A DNA stretch of 64,000 bases. It comes from JAWLGZ01 sp041690635 (GTDB taxonomy: Bacteria > Pseudomonadota > Gammaproteobacteria > Thiohalomonadales > Thiohalomonadaceae). Below, in pieces: positions 41,080-50,124 of the stretch. Position 1 is the stretch's first letter, and every line of letters starts with the position of its first letter. The notes beneath the pieces were generated by a model, which worked only from the letters and a program-made list of their open reading frames with translations, made no database searches and had not been told where the DNA came from. Both the position numbers and the translations under genes were made by a program. The stretch lies in the NCBI GenBank assembly GCA_041690635.1, contig JAWLGZ010000001.1:62001-126000 (forward strand). Reading direction: 5' to 3'.

Positions 41080-41994
41080 ATGGCTGGATTGCTCGACGGC
41101 ATCGACCTGCGCACCCAAATGGCGGGGCAGAACCGCCTGGAACTGCTGCTTTTCCGTTTGGGTGACAAACAGCGGTTCGGCATCAATGTCTTCAAGGTGC
41201 AGGAGGTGATCCAGTGCCCTCCGCTCACCCAGGTCCCCCACTCCCACCCGGTGGTGCGCGGTGTCGCCAACATGCGTGGCAAGACCATCACCATTATGGA
41301 TCTCGCCCGTGCCATTGGCCGGCCCGGTATCCGGGATATGAAGGATGCCTACGTCATCGTCACCGAATACAACCGCTCGACCCAGGGGTTTCTGGTCAGC
41401 GGCGTGGACCGGATCATCAACATGAAGTGGGAGCAGATCCTCCCCCCACCCAAGGGCACCGGCCACAACTACATGACCGCTGTCACTCACGTTGACAAGG
41501 ACCTGGTCGAGATTGTCGATGTCGAGAAGGTGATGGCGGAGGTGATGCCGGGCGATGAAACGGTCACCCTCGAGAACGACGACGACTTCTCACATCACCA
41601 CATCCTGGTGGCCGACGACTCCAGCGTCGCCCGGGGCCAGATCAAGCGCACCCTCGATCAGCTGGGTATCGGCTGCACCATCGCACACGACGGGCGGGAA
41701 GCGCTGGAGATCCTCAAGTCCTGGGCCGATGAGGGAACCCAGGTCAGCGAACGCATCAGCATGGTCATCTCCGATGTGGAGATGCCGGAGATGGACGGCT
41801 ACACACTCACCACCGAGATCCGCAGCGATCCGCGGCTGCGGGATCTCTATATCGTTCTGCACACCTCCTTGAGCGGTGTGTTCAACAACGCACTGGTGGA
41901 CAAGGTCGGTGCCAACAAATTCATCCCCAAGTTCAAGCCGGACGAATTGGCAGGCGCCGTCCTCGAGCGGCTGAGAGCGCTTAAAACAGCCTAA
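41080..41994 (+). CDS. cheV: Chemotaxis coupling protein CheV
   Basis: CheV couples receptors to CheA and carries its own receiver. The 304-residue product has a CheW-like domain (about 20-160; FGINVFKVQEVIQCPPLTQVPHSHPVVRGVANMRGKTITIMDLARAIG) and a CheY-like domain (about 170-300), with acceptor Asp in ISDVEMPEMDGY and Lys in FIPKFKPDEL. ATG 41080 follows GGGGGAGA. The cheV-cheR order next to flgA/flgB is the Pseudomonas arrangement. Confidence 0.96.
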   Translation: MAGLLDGIDLRTQMAGQNRLELLLFRLGDKQRFGINVFKVQEVIQCPPLTQVPHSHPVVRGVANMRGKTITIMDLARAIGRPGIRDMKDAYVIVTEYNRSTQGFLVSGVDRIINMKWEQILPPPKGTGHNYMTAVTHVDKDLVEIVDVEKVMAEVMPGDETVTLENDDDFSHHHILVADDSSVARGQIKRTLDQLGIGCTIAHDGREALEILKSWADEGTQVSERISMVISDVEMPEMDGYTLTTEIRSDPRLRDLYIVLHTSLSGVFNNALVDKVGANKFIPKFKPDELAGAVLERLRALKTA

Positions 41995-42047
41995 ATCCCA
42001 CTTCCCCGCATGATATAGTTGCGCCCTTCGCGCGCTAGAGAATCTCA

Positions 42048-42893
42048 GTGTCCGTTATCACCATTTCGCCTGCCGAGTACGACGAGTTCCGGCGCTTTCT
42101 CGAGGATGCCTGCGGCATCCTCCTCGGAGACAACAAGCACTATCTGGTCACCAGCCGGGTGACACGGCTGATGCGCGAGTTCAACCTGAACTCGTTCAGT
42201 GAACTGATGCGCCAGTTACGGGTGCATCAGAATTCACAGCTGCGCGAGCGCATTGTCGACGCGATGACCACCAATGAAACCTTGTGGTTCCGCGATCGCT
42301 ATCCGTTCGAGATCATGAAGAACACCATCCTGCCGGAGATGGCGGCACAACGCCCACGCCAGTTGCGCATCTGGTCGGCTGCCTGCTCCTCCGGCCAGGA
42401 GCCCTACTCCATCAGCATGACCCTTGCCGAGCACGCCGCCAGCCGCCCGGGCAGCCTGCCTGCGGACATCCAGATCATGGCCACCGACATCTCGCCCAGC
42501 ATGCTGCGGGACGCGAGCGCCGCCCGTTACGACAAGATGTCCCTGGCGCGCGGCATCGAGGATGAGCGCCTCAAGCGGTATTTCATCTCGCAGGGGGATC
42601 GGTGGGAGGTACGGCCGGAGATCCGTAGCCGCGTGACCTTCCGCGAGTTGAATTTGATGAAAAGCTACGCCGGACTTGGCCGCTTCGACATCGTCTTCTG
42701 CCGCAACGTGCTCATCTATTTCTCCTCGGACCTGAAGAAGGACATCCTCACTCGCATCGCCCAGGTGATGCAGCCCCGCGGCTGGTTGTTCCTGGGTGGT
42801 TCCGAGTCCCCAACCAGCTACTCCGACCTGTTCGAAATGGTACGTACGCCGGACGGCGTGGTGTACCGGCTGAAGGCGGTCACCGGCCGCTGA
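42048..42893 (+). CDS. cheR: Chemotaxis protein methyltransferase CheR
   Basis: CheR methylates glutamates of chemoreceptors using S-adenosylmethionine. The 281-residue product has the N-terminal CheR helical domain (EFRRFLEDACGILLGDNKHYLVTSRVTRLMREF), TTNETLWFRDRYPFE, and the SAM-binding RIWSAACSSGQEPYSISM; the catalytic-region FDIVFCRNVLIYF follows. The start is GTG 42048. It lies 53 bp downstream of cheV and is probably cotranscribed. Confidence 0.96.
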   Translation: MSVITISPAEYDEFRRFLEDACGILLGDNKHYLVTSRVTRLMREFNLNSFSELMRQLRVHQNSQLRERIVDAMTTNETLWFRDRYPFEIMKNTILPEMAAQRPRQLRIWSAACSSGQEPYSISMTLAEHAASRPGSLPADIQIMATDISPSMLRDASAARYDKMSLARGIEDERLKRYFISQGDRWEVRPEIRSRVTFRELNLMKSYAGLGRFDIVFCRNVLIYFSSDLKKDILTRIAQVMQPRGWLFLGGSESPTSYSDLFEMVRTPDGVVYRLKAVTGR

Positions 42894-42955
42894 TTCGGAA
42901 CAGCAGGATTTCTCGGGCTTTTTTGCCTCACCCGCGCCGTTCTGGTATAAAACCC

Positions 42956-43073
42956 CGCTAGGGCGGATTCGCATCAGCGGAATCCCGCCATCCTCCGACA
43001 GGTGGAATACGCCTCGCTATTCTGCCCTACGGGTGGTTCATCACCCCTTCAATCGGGTGAGCCCCCGGTAGCG
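42956..43073 (+). ncRNA. Possible structured RNA leader upstream of the radical SAM gene
   Basis: After TATAAA (42946-42951) the sequence offers a closing stem CGCTAGGG/CCC..TAGCG and two internal hairpins (GGCGGATTC with GAATCCCGCC; GGTGGAATA with TATTCTGCC). It also offers two mutually exclusive short hairpins sharing CACCC at 43042-43046. No known riboswitch consensus was recognised. Pairing was judged by eye only. Confidence 0.35.
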
Positions 43074-43087
43074 ACTCAAGACAGCTC

Positions 43088-44458
43088 ATGACCAAAAACG
43101 CACAGTTCAAGGCGGCTTCGCGCGCCCCTGTTTCAGGCAGCGAAGAGTTCCGGGTCTACACCGAGCGGCAGTTCGAACAGATTCCGCAGATCCGGAGATT
43201 GCCCGAAACGCACCGCTTCGCCATGCGGGTGGTCGCCAACGTACTGCCCTTCCGGGTCAACCAGTACGTCATCGACCAGCTCATTGACTGGGACAACATC
43301 CCCGACGATCCGCTGTTCCAGCTCACCTTTCCCCAGCCCGGCATGTTGGAACCGGCGCAGTTCGAGCGCATGGCCAACGCACTGAAGGCCGATGCCGAAC
43401 GCACCGAGCTGCGCCGCATCGCAGCTGAGATACGCAGCCAGCTCAACCCCCACCCTGCGGGGCAACGGGAGATGAATGTCCCCAGCCTGGATGACGAACG
43501 GCTCGACGGCATTCAGCACAAATACCGTGAGACGGTACTGTTCTTTCCGAGTCAGGGGCAGACCTGTCACTCCTATTGCACCTTCTGCTTCCGCTGGGCG
43601 CAGTTCGTCGGCGACCGGGAACTGCGCTTCGCCACCAACGAGGCGGGCCGGCTGCATGAGTACCTGCGTCTTCATCCGGAGGTGAGCGATCTGCTCATCA
43701 CCGGCGGCGATCCGATGGTGATGAAGACCAAACATCTGCAGGCCTATCTGGAACCGCTGCTCGCGCCGGACCTCGCCCACGTGCGGACCATTCGCATCGG
43801 CACCAAGGCGCTCTCCTTCTGGCCGCAGCGCTTTACCTCCGACCCCGACGCGGACGATCTCATCCGGCTCATCGAGCGGGTTGTCTCGGCCGGGCGGCAG
43901 GTGGCGTTCATGGTCCATGTCAACCACGGGCGGGAGTTGAAGACCGACGCGTCCCGACAGGCGATTCGGCGCCTGCGGGATGCGGGGGCGATCCTGCGCT
44001 CCCAATCGCCTCTGGTGGCCCACATCAACGACGACCCGGCCGTCTGGGCCGACATGTGGCGCCTGCAGAATAGCCTGGGCATCCAGCCCTACTACATGTT
44101 CGTGGAGCGGGATACCGGTTCCAAACGCTATTTCGAGCTGCCGCTGGCACGCGCCTGGAACATCTACCGCGATGCGCTCAAGCAGGTGTCCGGCATCGCG
44201 CGCACCGCCCGCGGCCCCTCCATGAGCGCCGCCCCCGGCAAGGTCGAGGTACAGGGTGTCGCTGAAATCCGCGGCGAACGGGTGTTCGTGCTGCGATTCA
44301 TTCAGGGGCGCAACCCGGATTGGGTGCAGCGGCCGTTTTTTGCCCGCTTCGACCCGGAGGCCACCTGGCTGTCGGACCTTGAACCCGCCTTCGGCGAGGA
44401 GAAATTCTTCTTCCAGGATGAGTTCGACGCCATGTGCCGTGCGGCTGAAGGGGAATGA
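43088..44458 (+). CDS. KamA-family radical SAM protein (divergent lysine-2,3-aminomutase-like)
   Basis: A 456-residue radical SAM protein with the cluster motif CHSYCTFC (Cys160, 164, 167) and the KamA-family features LLITGGDPMVMKTKHLQAYLEPLL and IRIGTKALSFWPQRF. Lysine 2,3-aminomutase binds PLP through a Lys in a DAPGGGGK motif and lysine through two aspartates. Here the region reads SAAPGKVEV: the Lys is kept but the Asp before APG is lost, and the other position lies in VERDTG. A different substrate is therefore likely. It is unusually far (194 bp) from cheR. No acetyltransferase (ablB) follows, so beta-lysine osmolyte synthesis is not supported. Confidence 0.85.
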   Translation: MTKNAQFKAASRAPVSGSEEFRVYTERQFEQIPQIRRLPETHRFAMRVVANVLPFRVNQYVIDQLIDWDNIPDDPLFQLTFPQPGMLEPAQFERMANALKADAERTELRRIAAEIRSQLNPHPAGQREMNVPSLDDERLDGIQHKYRETVLFFPSQGQTCHSYCTFCFRWAQFVGDRELRFATNEAGRLHEYLRLHPEVSDLLITGGDPMVMKTKHLQAYLEPLLAPDLAHVRTIRIGTKALSFWPQRFTSDPDADDLIRLIERVVSAGRQVAFMVHVNHGRELKTDASRQAIRRLRDAGAILRSQSPLVAHINDDPAVWADMWRLQNSLGIQPYYMFVERDTGSKRYFELPLARAWNIYRDALKQVSGIARTARGPSMSAAPGKVEVQGVAEIRGERVFVLRFIQGRNPDWVQRPFFARFDPEATWLSDLEPAFGEEKFFFQDEFDAMCRAAEGE

Positions 44459-44557
44459 GAGGCGTTGACGCACCGCATGTTGTCGACCACCCCTCCTGCT
44501 TCACGACTATGATTTATGCTTTGCCGGTGAAGAAACGTAGCCAAGGGCGCTGCTGAC

Positions 44558-44577
44558 AATCGAATCCCGCTTCGATT
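44558..44577. promoter_or_regulatory. Short inverted repeat before the sucrose operon
   Basis: AATCGAA-TCCCGC-TTCGATT lies 30 bp before the fructokinase start. It could be an operator or an RNA hairpin; no regulator gene is adjacent. Confidence 0.3.
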
Positions 44578-44606
44578 GGCGCACCCTCAGGACAACAACA
44601 GAGAAT

Positions 44607-45491
44607 GTGTACGTGAAGGAACGCCCCATCATCTTTGGCGAGGTGCTGTTCGATCATTTCCCCGACGGCAGTGCCGTTCTGGGTGGCGCACCGTTCAATG
44701 TGGCCTGGCACCTGCAGGGGTTCGGACTGAATCCGCTGCTGATCAGCTGTCTCGGCGATGATGAAGATGGCCGGCGCGTCCTCGACGCGATGGCGGGTTG
44801 GGATATGGATCGCAGCGGCATCCAGGCCGACGCGTCACACTCCACCGGCGTTGTCCAGGTCACGCTGAATGACGGTCAGCCGAGTTTCGATATCGTCGCC
44901 GATGTTGCGTACGACCACATCGACCCGAAACGGCTGCCGGCGGCGGTCGAGGGCAGTCTGCTCTATCACGGCACGCTTGCCGCCCGTTCAATGCACTCCC
45001 GCACCGCCCTGTCGCAGCTGCGCGATGCGGCCGATTTGCCGGTGTTTGTGGACATCAACCTGCGCGCCCCCTGGTGGGATCACAACGGTGTCGAGAAACT
45101 GATCCACGGGGCCCGCTGGCTGAAGCTGAATGAGGATGAACTGTTCCAGATCGAGCTGACCGCCCCCGCCGACGCCATCGCCGCAGCCAAGCGGGTGAAG
45201 TCACGCTTCGGACTCGAATGGCTGATCGTCACGCGCGGCTCGAAAGGGGCGATGATCTTCGGGCCGGACGGCATGCGTACGGGCGAGGTGCCGACGGTTG
45301 ACCTGGTGGACGCGGTAGGTGCCGGCGATGCCTTCTCGGCGGTGGTCATTCTCGGTTTCACCCGCGGCTGGTCCGCGAGCGAGACCCTCGCCCGTGCGCT
45401 GCAGTTTGCCGCTGCCATTTGCCGCGTGCGCGGTGCGACCAGCACGGATCGGTCGCTCTACCGACAACTCCTGTCCGAATGGAAAGCATGA
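44607..45491 (+). CDS. Fructokinase (PfkB/ribokinase family)
   Basis: Phosphorylates fructose at C6, recycling fructose released by sucrose synthase. The 294-residue product has the PfkB N-terminal glycine-rich segment (LGGAPFNVAWHLQGFG), the substrate-site VDINLRAPWW, and the C-terminal signature DAVGAGDAFSA near residue 235 with the catalytic Asp. GTG 44607 is the start, with GTG 44613 an alternative. Its stop overlaps the next ATG (ATGA), so it is coupled to the sucrose-phosphate synthase gene. Confidence 0.92.
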   Translation: MYVKERPIIFGEVLFDHFPDGSAVLGGAPFNVAWHLQGFGLNPLLISCLGDDEDGRRVLDAMAGWDMDRSGIQADASHSTGVVQVTLNDGQPSFDIVADVAYDHIDPKRLPAAVEGSLLYHGTLAARSMHSRTALSQLRDAADLPVFVDINLRAPWWDHNGVEKLIHGARWLKLNEDELFQIELTAPADAIAAAKRVKSRFGLEWLIVTRGSKGAMIFGPDGMRTGEVPTVDLVDAVGAGDAFSAVVILGFTRGWSASETLARALQFAAAICRVRGATSTDRSLYRQLLSEWKA

Positions 45492-47641
45492 GCGGGCTCT
45501 ACATCGCACTTATCCACGTCCATGGCCTGACCCGCGGCACGGCCCCGGAACTCGGGCGTGATGCGGACACCGGCGGACAGACCAAGTATGTACTCGAACT
45601 GGCCCGTGCCCTGGCCGGGCACCCGGATGTGGAACGGGTGGATCTCATCACCCGGCAGGTGATCGACCCCAAGGTGGATCCGATTTACGGCCAGCCGATC
45701 GAATCTATTGCCGAGAACGCCTATATCGTTCGGCTGCCGTTCGGACCCAGGCGCTACCTGCGCAAGGAGAAGCTCTGGCCGCATCTGGATTCGATGGCGG
45801 ACAAGGCGCTCAAGCACATCCGCGAAACCGGTCGGGTTCCAGACGTCATCCACAGCCACTACGCCGATGCGGGCTATGTCGGCGCGCGCCTGGCCGGACT
45901 GCTCGGTGTCCCTCAAATTCACACCGGCCATTCACTCGGGCGGGAGAAGCAGCGCCGGCTGCTGGACCAGGGGGTCGACGCACACGTCATTCAAAAGCAG
46001 TACAACATCCACCTGCGCATCGAGGCGGAAGAGGCGGCGATGGACTCGGCCAGCCTGGTGATCGCCAGTACCCGTCAGGAGGTGGAGAACCAGTACAGTC
46101 TCTATGACAACTACCATCCCAGGCGCATGGTGGTCATCCCGCCCGGTATCGATCTCAGCCGCTTTGGGCCGCCGCGGGGGCCGCTTCAGCCGGTGCCGAT
46201 TCGGTGCGAGCTGAACCGCTTTCTGCGTCATCCGGGCAAGCCGATCATCCTGGCACTCTCGCGTGCCGACGAGCGCAAGAATATCCGCACACTGGTGCGC
46301 GCCTATGGCGAGAACGCTGCGCTGCGCGACATGGCGAACCTGGTGATCATTGCGGGCAATCGGGAGGTGGTCGGCGAGATGGAGCGCGCTTCGCGGCAGG
46401 TGCTCACCGCGTTGCTGATGGATATCGACCGCTACGATCTCTACGGCAGAATCGCCTACCCCAAGCACCACACGGCCGACGACGTCCCGGAACTGTTTCG
46501 CCTGGCGGCGCGCAGCCATGGGGTGTTCGTCAACCCGGCGCTCACCGAACCGTTCGGCCTGACACTGATCGAGGCGAGTGCCAGCGGTCTTCCGGTAGTC
46601 GCCACCGAAGACGGCGGACCACGCGACATCATCGCCAACTGCCGCAACGGACTGCTCATCGACCCGCTTGACGCCGGCGCCATGGGCGAGGCCATTCTGT
46701 CCGCTCTCAGCGATCGCCGTCGCTGGCGCGACTGGGCACGCAACGGCTTGCGCGGCGTGCGGCGACACTACGCCTGGCAGGGACACGTGGAGAACTACCT
46801 GAAGGCGGTGCGCAGATTGGTCGGCAGCAGACATCGGGCGCGCCTGGTGCGCCGGACCAAGACGCGACTGCTGACGGTCGATCGGTTGGTGGTGTGCGAT
46901 ATCGACGGTGCACTCCTCGGTGACCGGGAGGGATTGAACCAACTCATGGAGCGGCTCGGTTCCGAGGATCGAGTGGGGTTCGGCATCGCCACCGGTCGCC
47001 GCCTCAAGAGTGCGCTGAAGGCGATCCGGGACAACGGCATTCCCATGCCGGACCTGCTGATCACCGGTGTCGGCACGGAAATCTTCTACCGCAAACAGCA
47101 CAGCGAGGACCGGGAGTGGCAACGGCACATCTGCTACCGCTGGGAACCGGAGCGGCTGCGACGTGCCATGAAGGAGATTCCAGGGGTGCGCATGCAGCCG
47201 AAAGAGGAGCAGTGCCCCTGCAAGCTCAGCTACCTGGTCGACCCCGACACAGCCCCCCGACCGGCCGACGTGGTCCGTTACCTGCGCAGCCTCGACCTGC
47301 ATGCCAGTGTGGTCTATTCCCATCAGGCCTACCTGGACCTGCTGCCGATCCGCGCCTCCAAGGGCCAGGCGCTACGCTATCTCGGCGCGAAGTGGGGTAT
47401 CGCCCCCGAGCAGATGCTGGTGGCGGGAAATTCCGGCAATGATGTGGAGATGCTGCGCGGCGACACGCTGGGGGTAGTGGTGGGCAACCGCAGCCGCGAA
47501 CTGCGGCAATTAGAAGGAGAGCCACGGATCTACTTCGCCGAGGCCCCCTACGCCTGGGGTGTGCTGGAGGGAATCGACCACTACAACTTCCTCGCCGGGG
47601 GACAGGTGTCGTCGTCGGGTGACGAGAAGGGGGCGGCATGA
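45488..47641 (+). CDS. Sucrose-phosphate synthase with C-terminal sucrose-phosphatase domain
   Basis: The GT4 glycosyltransferase part (1-445) makes sucrose-6-phosphate from a nucleotide-glucose and fructose-6-phosphate: LIHVHGLTRG, ADTGGQTKYVLELARAL, and E354-X7-E362 in ALTEPFGLTLIEA. The HAD part (465-717) keeps the phosphatase acids in CDIDGALLGD (471-479; Thr of DxDxT is Ala), a Lys in RASKGQAL, and GNSGNDVEML. Both Asp of the first motif are present, so the domain may be active, and no separate phosphatase gene is nearby. The ATG 45488 start overlaps the upstream stop; its own stop overlaps the sucrose synthase ATG. Confidence 0.95.
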   Translation: MSGLYIALIHVHGLTRGTAPELGRDADTGGQTKYVLELARALAGHPDVERVDLITRQVIDPKVDPIYGQPIESIAENAYIVRLPFGPRRYLRKEKLWPHLDSMADKALKHIRETGRVPDVIHSHYADAGYVGARLAGLLGVPQIHTGHSLGREKQRRLLDQGVDAHVIQKQYNIHLRIEAEEAAMDSASLVIASTRQEVENQYSLYDNYHPRRMVVIPPGIDLSRFGPPRGPLQPVPIRCELNRFLRHPGKPIILALSRADERKNIRTLVRAYGENAALRDMANLVIIAGNREVVGEMERASRQVLTALLMDIDRYDLYGRIAYPKHHTADDVPELFRLAARSHGVFVNPALTEPFGLTLIEASASGLPVVATEDGGPRDIIANCRNGLLIDPLDAGAMGEAILSALSDRRRWRDWARNGLRGVRRHYAWQGHVENYLKAVRRLVGSRHRARLVRRTKTRLLTVDRLVVCDIDGALLGDREGLNQLMERLGSEDRVGFGIATGRRLKSALKAIRDNGIPMPDLLITGVGTEIFYRKQHSEDREWQRHICYRWEPERLRRAMKEIPGVRMQPKEEQCPCKLSYLVDPDTAPRPADVVRYLRSLDLHASVVYSHQAYLDLLPIRASKGQALRYLGAKWGIAPEQMLVAGNSGNDVEMLRGDTLGVVVGNRSRELRQLEGEPRIYFAEAPYAWGVLEGIDHYNFLAGGQVSSSGDEKGAA

Positions 47642-50031
47642 TCCAGCGGCTGTCGGAGACCCTGCAGGCAAGGCGGGATATCCTCTTCGCCTTGCTGCGC
47701 CACTATGTCGGCCTCAACCGCCCGCTGATGCTGCGTTCGGAACTTTGGGACGAGTTCCAGCGCTTCTGTGGAGCTGAGACCGAGTCCGCCTGCGATGCCA
47801 GTCTGATCCAGACCATCGCCGCCGCCCAGGAGGCGGTGATCGAGGCACCATGGGTCTATCTCGCGGTAAGGGCAGAGGTGGCCCGCTGGACCTACCTGCG
47901 TTTCCACCTGGACGGCCGCCAGCAGGATGCGGTATCCGTGGGCGAGTTCCTGCGCTTCAAGGAGCGCATCGTTGGCGGTACCCGGGAAGAGGAGTGGCTG
48001 CTGGAACTCGACCTCGGCCCGTTCAATCGGGAGTTCCCGCGCCTGCAGGAGTCCCGTTCTATCGGCCGCGGCGTGGAGTTCCTCAACCGGCGCCTCTCCA
48101 GCCAGCTGTTCCAGGAGATCGGCAAGGGGGACCGGCGCCTGCTGGAGTTCCTGCGCGTCCACCAGTGCCAGGGTCGGCAACTGATGCTGAACGACCGTAT
48201 CCAGACGGTGGCGGACCTGCGCGAGGCGCTGCGTCTGGCCGACGAGTTTCTCGCCGAACAGCCGGCAGACGCGGAGTGGGAGGTGCTCGGCCACACCCTC
48301 CAGCAGTTCGGTTTCGAGACCGGCTGGGGCCGAACCGCGGCGCGCATCCGCGACGCACTCGACCTGCTCACCGATATACTGGAGGCGCCGGCGCCGGAAA
48401 CCATCGAGCGGTTCCTCGGCCACATGCCGATGATCTCCAACCTGGTCATCCTCTCTCCCCACGGTTTTTTCGGTCAGTCCAACGTACTCGGACTGCCGGA
48501 CACCGGGGGACAAGTGGTCTACATCCTCGATCAGGTGCGTGCACTGGAGCGGGAGATGCGACGGCGGGTCCATGAGCAGGGACTCGACATCGAGCCACAG
48601 ATCCTGGTGGTGACCCGACTCATTCCCGAGGCGCGCGGCACTACCTGCGACCAGCGCGTCGAACCGATCGTCGGCACGGAGAATGCACGCATCCTCCGCG
48701 TGCCCTTCCGCAGCGAAACCGGCGAAATCATCCCGCACTGGATCTCCCGCTTCGAGGTGTGGCCCTACCTCGAACGCTACGCCTTTGAGGTGGAGAAGGA
48801 GTTGCTGGCCGAAGTCGGCGCCCGGCCCGACCTCATCATCGGCAACTACTCCGACGGCAACCTGGTCGCCACCCTGCTCGCCCAGCGGCTGCAGGTGACC
48901 CAGTGCACCATCGCCCATGCACTGGAGAAGACCAAATATCTCTACTCCGATCTCTACTGGCGGGAGAACGAACCGCAGTACCACTTTTCCTGCCAGTTCA
49001 CGGCCGACCTCATCGCCATGAATGCGGCCGATTTCATCATCACCAGCACCTATCAGGAGATCGCCGGTACCCGGGACAGCGTCGGTCAGTATGAGAGCTA
49101 TCACGCCTTTACCATGCCGGGGCTTTACCGGGTCGTGAACGGCATCGATGTCTTCGACCCGAAGTTCAACATCGTCTCCCCCGGCGCCGACCCGGAGGTC
49201 TACTTCCCTCACACCGAACACGGGCGGCGGCTGACCGACCTGTACCGGCCAATCGAACGGCTGGTGTTCGGTGGTGCGGACGAGCACTCGCGTGGCGAAC
49301 TCACCGATCGGGAGAAACCGCTCATTTTTACTATGGCCCGGCTGGATACCATCAAGAACGTGACAGGACTGGTGGAGTGGTACGCCCGCTCACCCGCCCT
49401 GCGCGAGGAGACCAACCTGCTGGTGATCGCGGGTCACGTGGACCCGGCCCGCTCCACGGACCGGGAAGAGCAGGCGCAGATCGCCCGTATGCACGCCCTG
49501 CTCGACGAACACGGACTCGATGGTCAGGTCCGCTGGCTCGGTGTCCACCTGAGCCGGGATCTGGCCGGCGAGCTTTACCGCTGGGTCGCCGATCGGCGCG
49601 GCGCCTTCGTCCAGCCGGCCCTGTTCGAGGCGTTCGGACTGACTGTGGTGGAGGCGATGACCTCCGGCCTCCCCACCTTCGCCACCCATTACGGCGGCCC
49701 GCGGGAGATCATCGAAAACGGCCGCTCCGGCTTTCACATCGACCCCAATCACGGCGAAACGGCGGCGGAAACCATCGCCGATTTCTTCCGGCGCTGCCGT
49801 GAGGAGCCGGAAGTCTGGGACCGCTACTCCAGCGCTGCCGTCGCCCGCGTCGAGTCCCGATACACCTGGGCGCTCTATGCGGATCGGCTGCTCACGCTCT
49901 CCTGCGTCTACGGTTTCTGGAAATATGTCACGAATCTGGATCGCGCCGAGACCCGGCGCTACCTGGAGATGTTCTACGGCCTTCAGTATCGCCCGCGTGC
50001 CGCCGCGCTGAAAATTGATACAGACACCTGA
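47638..50031 (+). CDS. Sucrose synthase
   Basis: A 797-residue GT4 enzyme that reversibly converts sucrose and NDP to NDP-glucose and fructose. The N-terminal regulatory domains (about 1-260), the SPHGFFGQSNVLGLPDTGGQVVYILDQVRALE block, and E664-X7-E672 (EAFGLTVVE) followed by TFATHYGGPREIIENG are all as in plant and bacterial sucrose synthases. It is coupled to the preceding gene by ATGA. Together with fructokinase and SPS this gives a complete sucrose synthesis/breakdown cycle in one operon. Confidence 0.96.
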   Translation: MIQRLSETLQARRDILFALLRHYVGLNRPLMLRSELWDEFQRFCGAETESACDASLIQTIAAAQEAVIEAPWVYLAVRAEVARWTYLRFHLDGRQQDAVSVGEFLRFKERIVGGTREEEWLLELDLGPFNREFPRLQESRSIGRGVEFLNRRLSSQLFQEIGKGDRRLLEFLRVHQCQGRQLMLNDRIQTVADLREALRLADEFLAEQPADAEWEVLGHTLQQFGFETGWGRTAARIRDALDLLTDILEAPAPETIERFLGHMPMISNLVILSPHGFFGQSNVLGLPDTGGQVVYILDQVRALEREMRRRVHEQGLDIEPQILVVTRLIPEARGTTCDQRVEPIVGTENARILRVPFRSETGEIIPHWISRFEVWPYLERYAFEVEKELLAEVGARPDLIIGNYSDGNLVATLLAQRLQVTQCTIAHALEKTKYLYSDLYWRENEPQYHFSCQFTADLIAMNAADFIITSTYQEIAGTRDSVGQYESYHAFTMPGLYRVVNGIDVFDPKFNIVSPGADPEVYFPHTEHGRRLTDLYRPIERLVFGGADEHSRGELTDREKPLIFTMARLDTIKNVTGLVEWYARSPALREETNLLVIAGHVDPARSTDREEQAQIARMHALLDEHGLDGQVRWLGVHLSRDLAGELYRWVADRRGAFVQPALFEAFGLTVVEAMTSGLPTFATHYGGPREIIENGRSGFHIDPNHGETAAETIADFFRRCREEPEVWDRYSSAAVARVESRYTWALYADRLLTLSCVYGFWKYVTNLDRAETRRYLEMFYGLQYRPRAAALKIDTDT

Positions 50032-50057
50032 CGTACGTTGTGCGTCGCATGCATAAT
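50028..50057 (+). promoter_or_regulatory. Candidate promoter of the PilB/GspE gene
   Basis: CTGACG, 18 bp, CATAAT; followed by a perfect GGCAGAA-C-TTCTGCC palindrome at 50090-50104 in the leader. Weak support. Confidence 0.3.
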
Positions 50058-50124
50058 GCCTACCCCCAAGGGCTAAAGCCGGGAAGGCAGGCAGAACTTC
50101 TGCCACCCGGATTGGCATCGAGGA

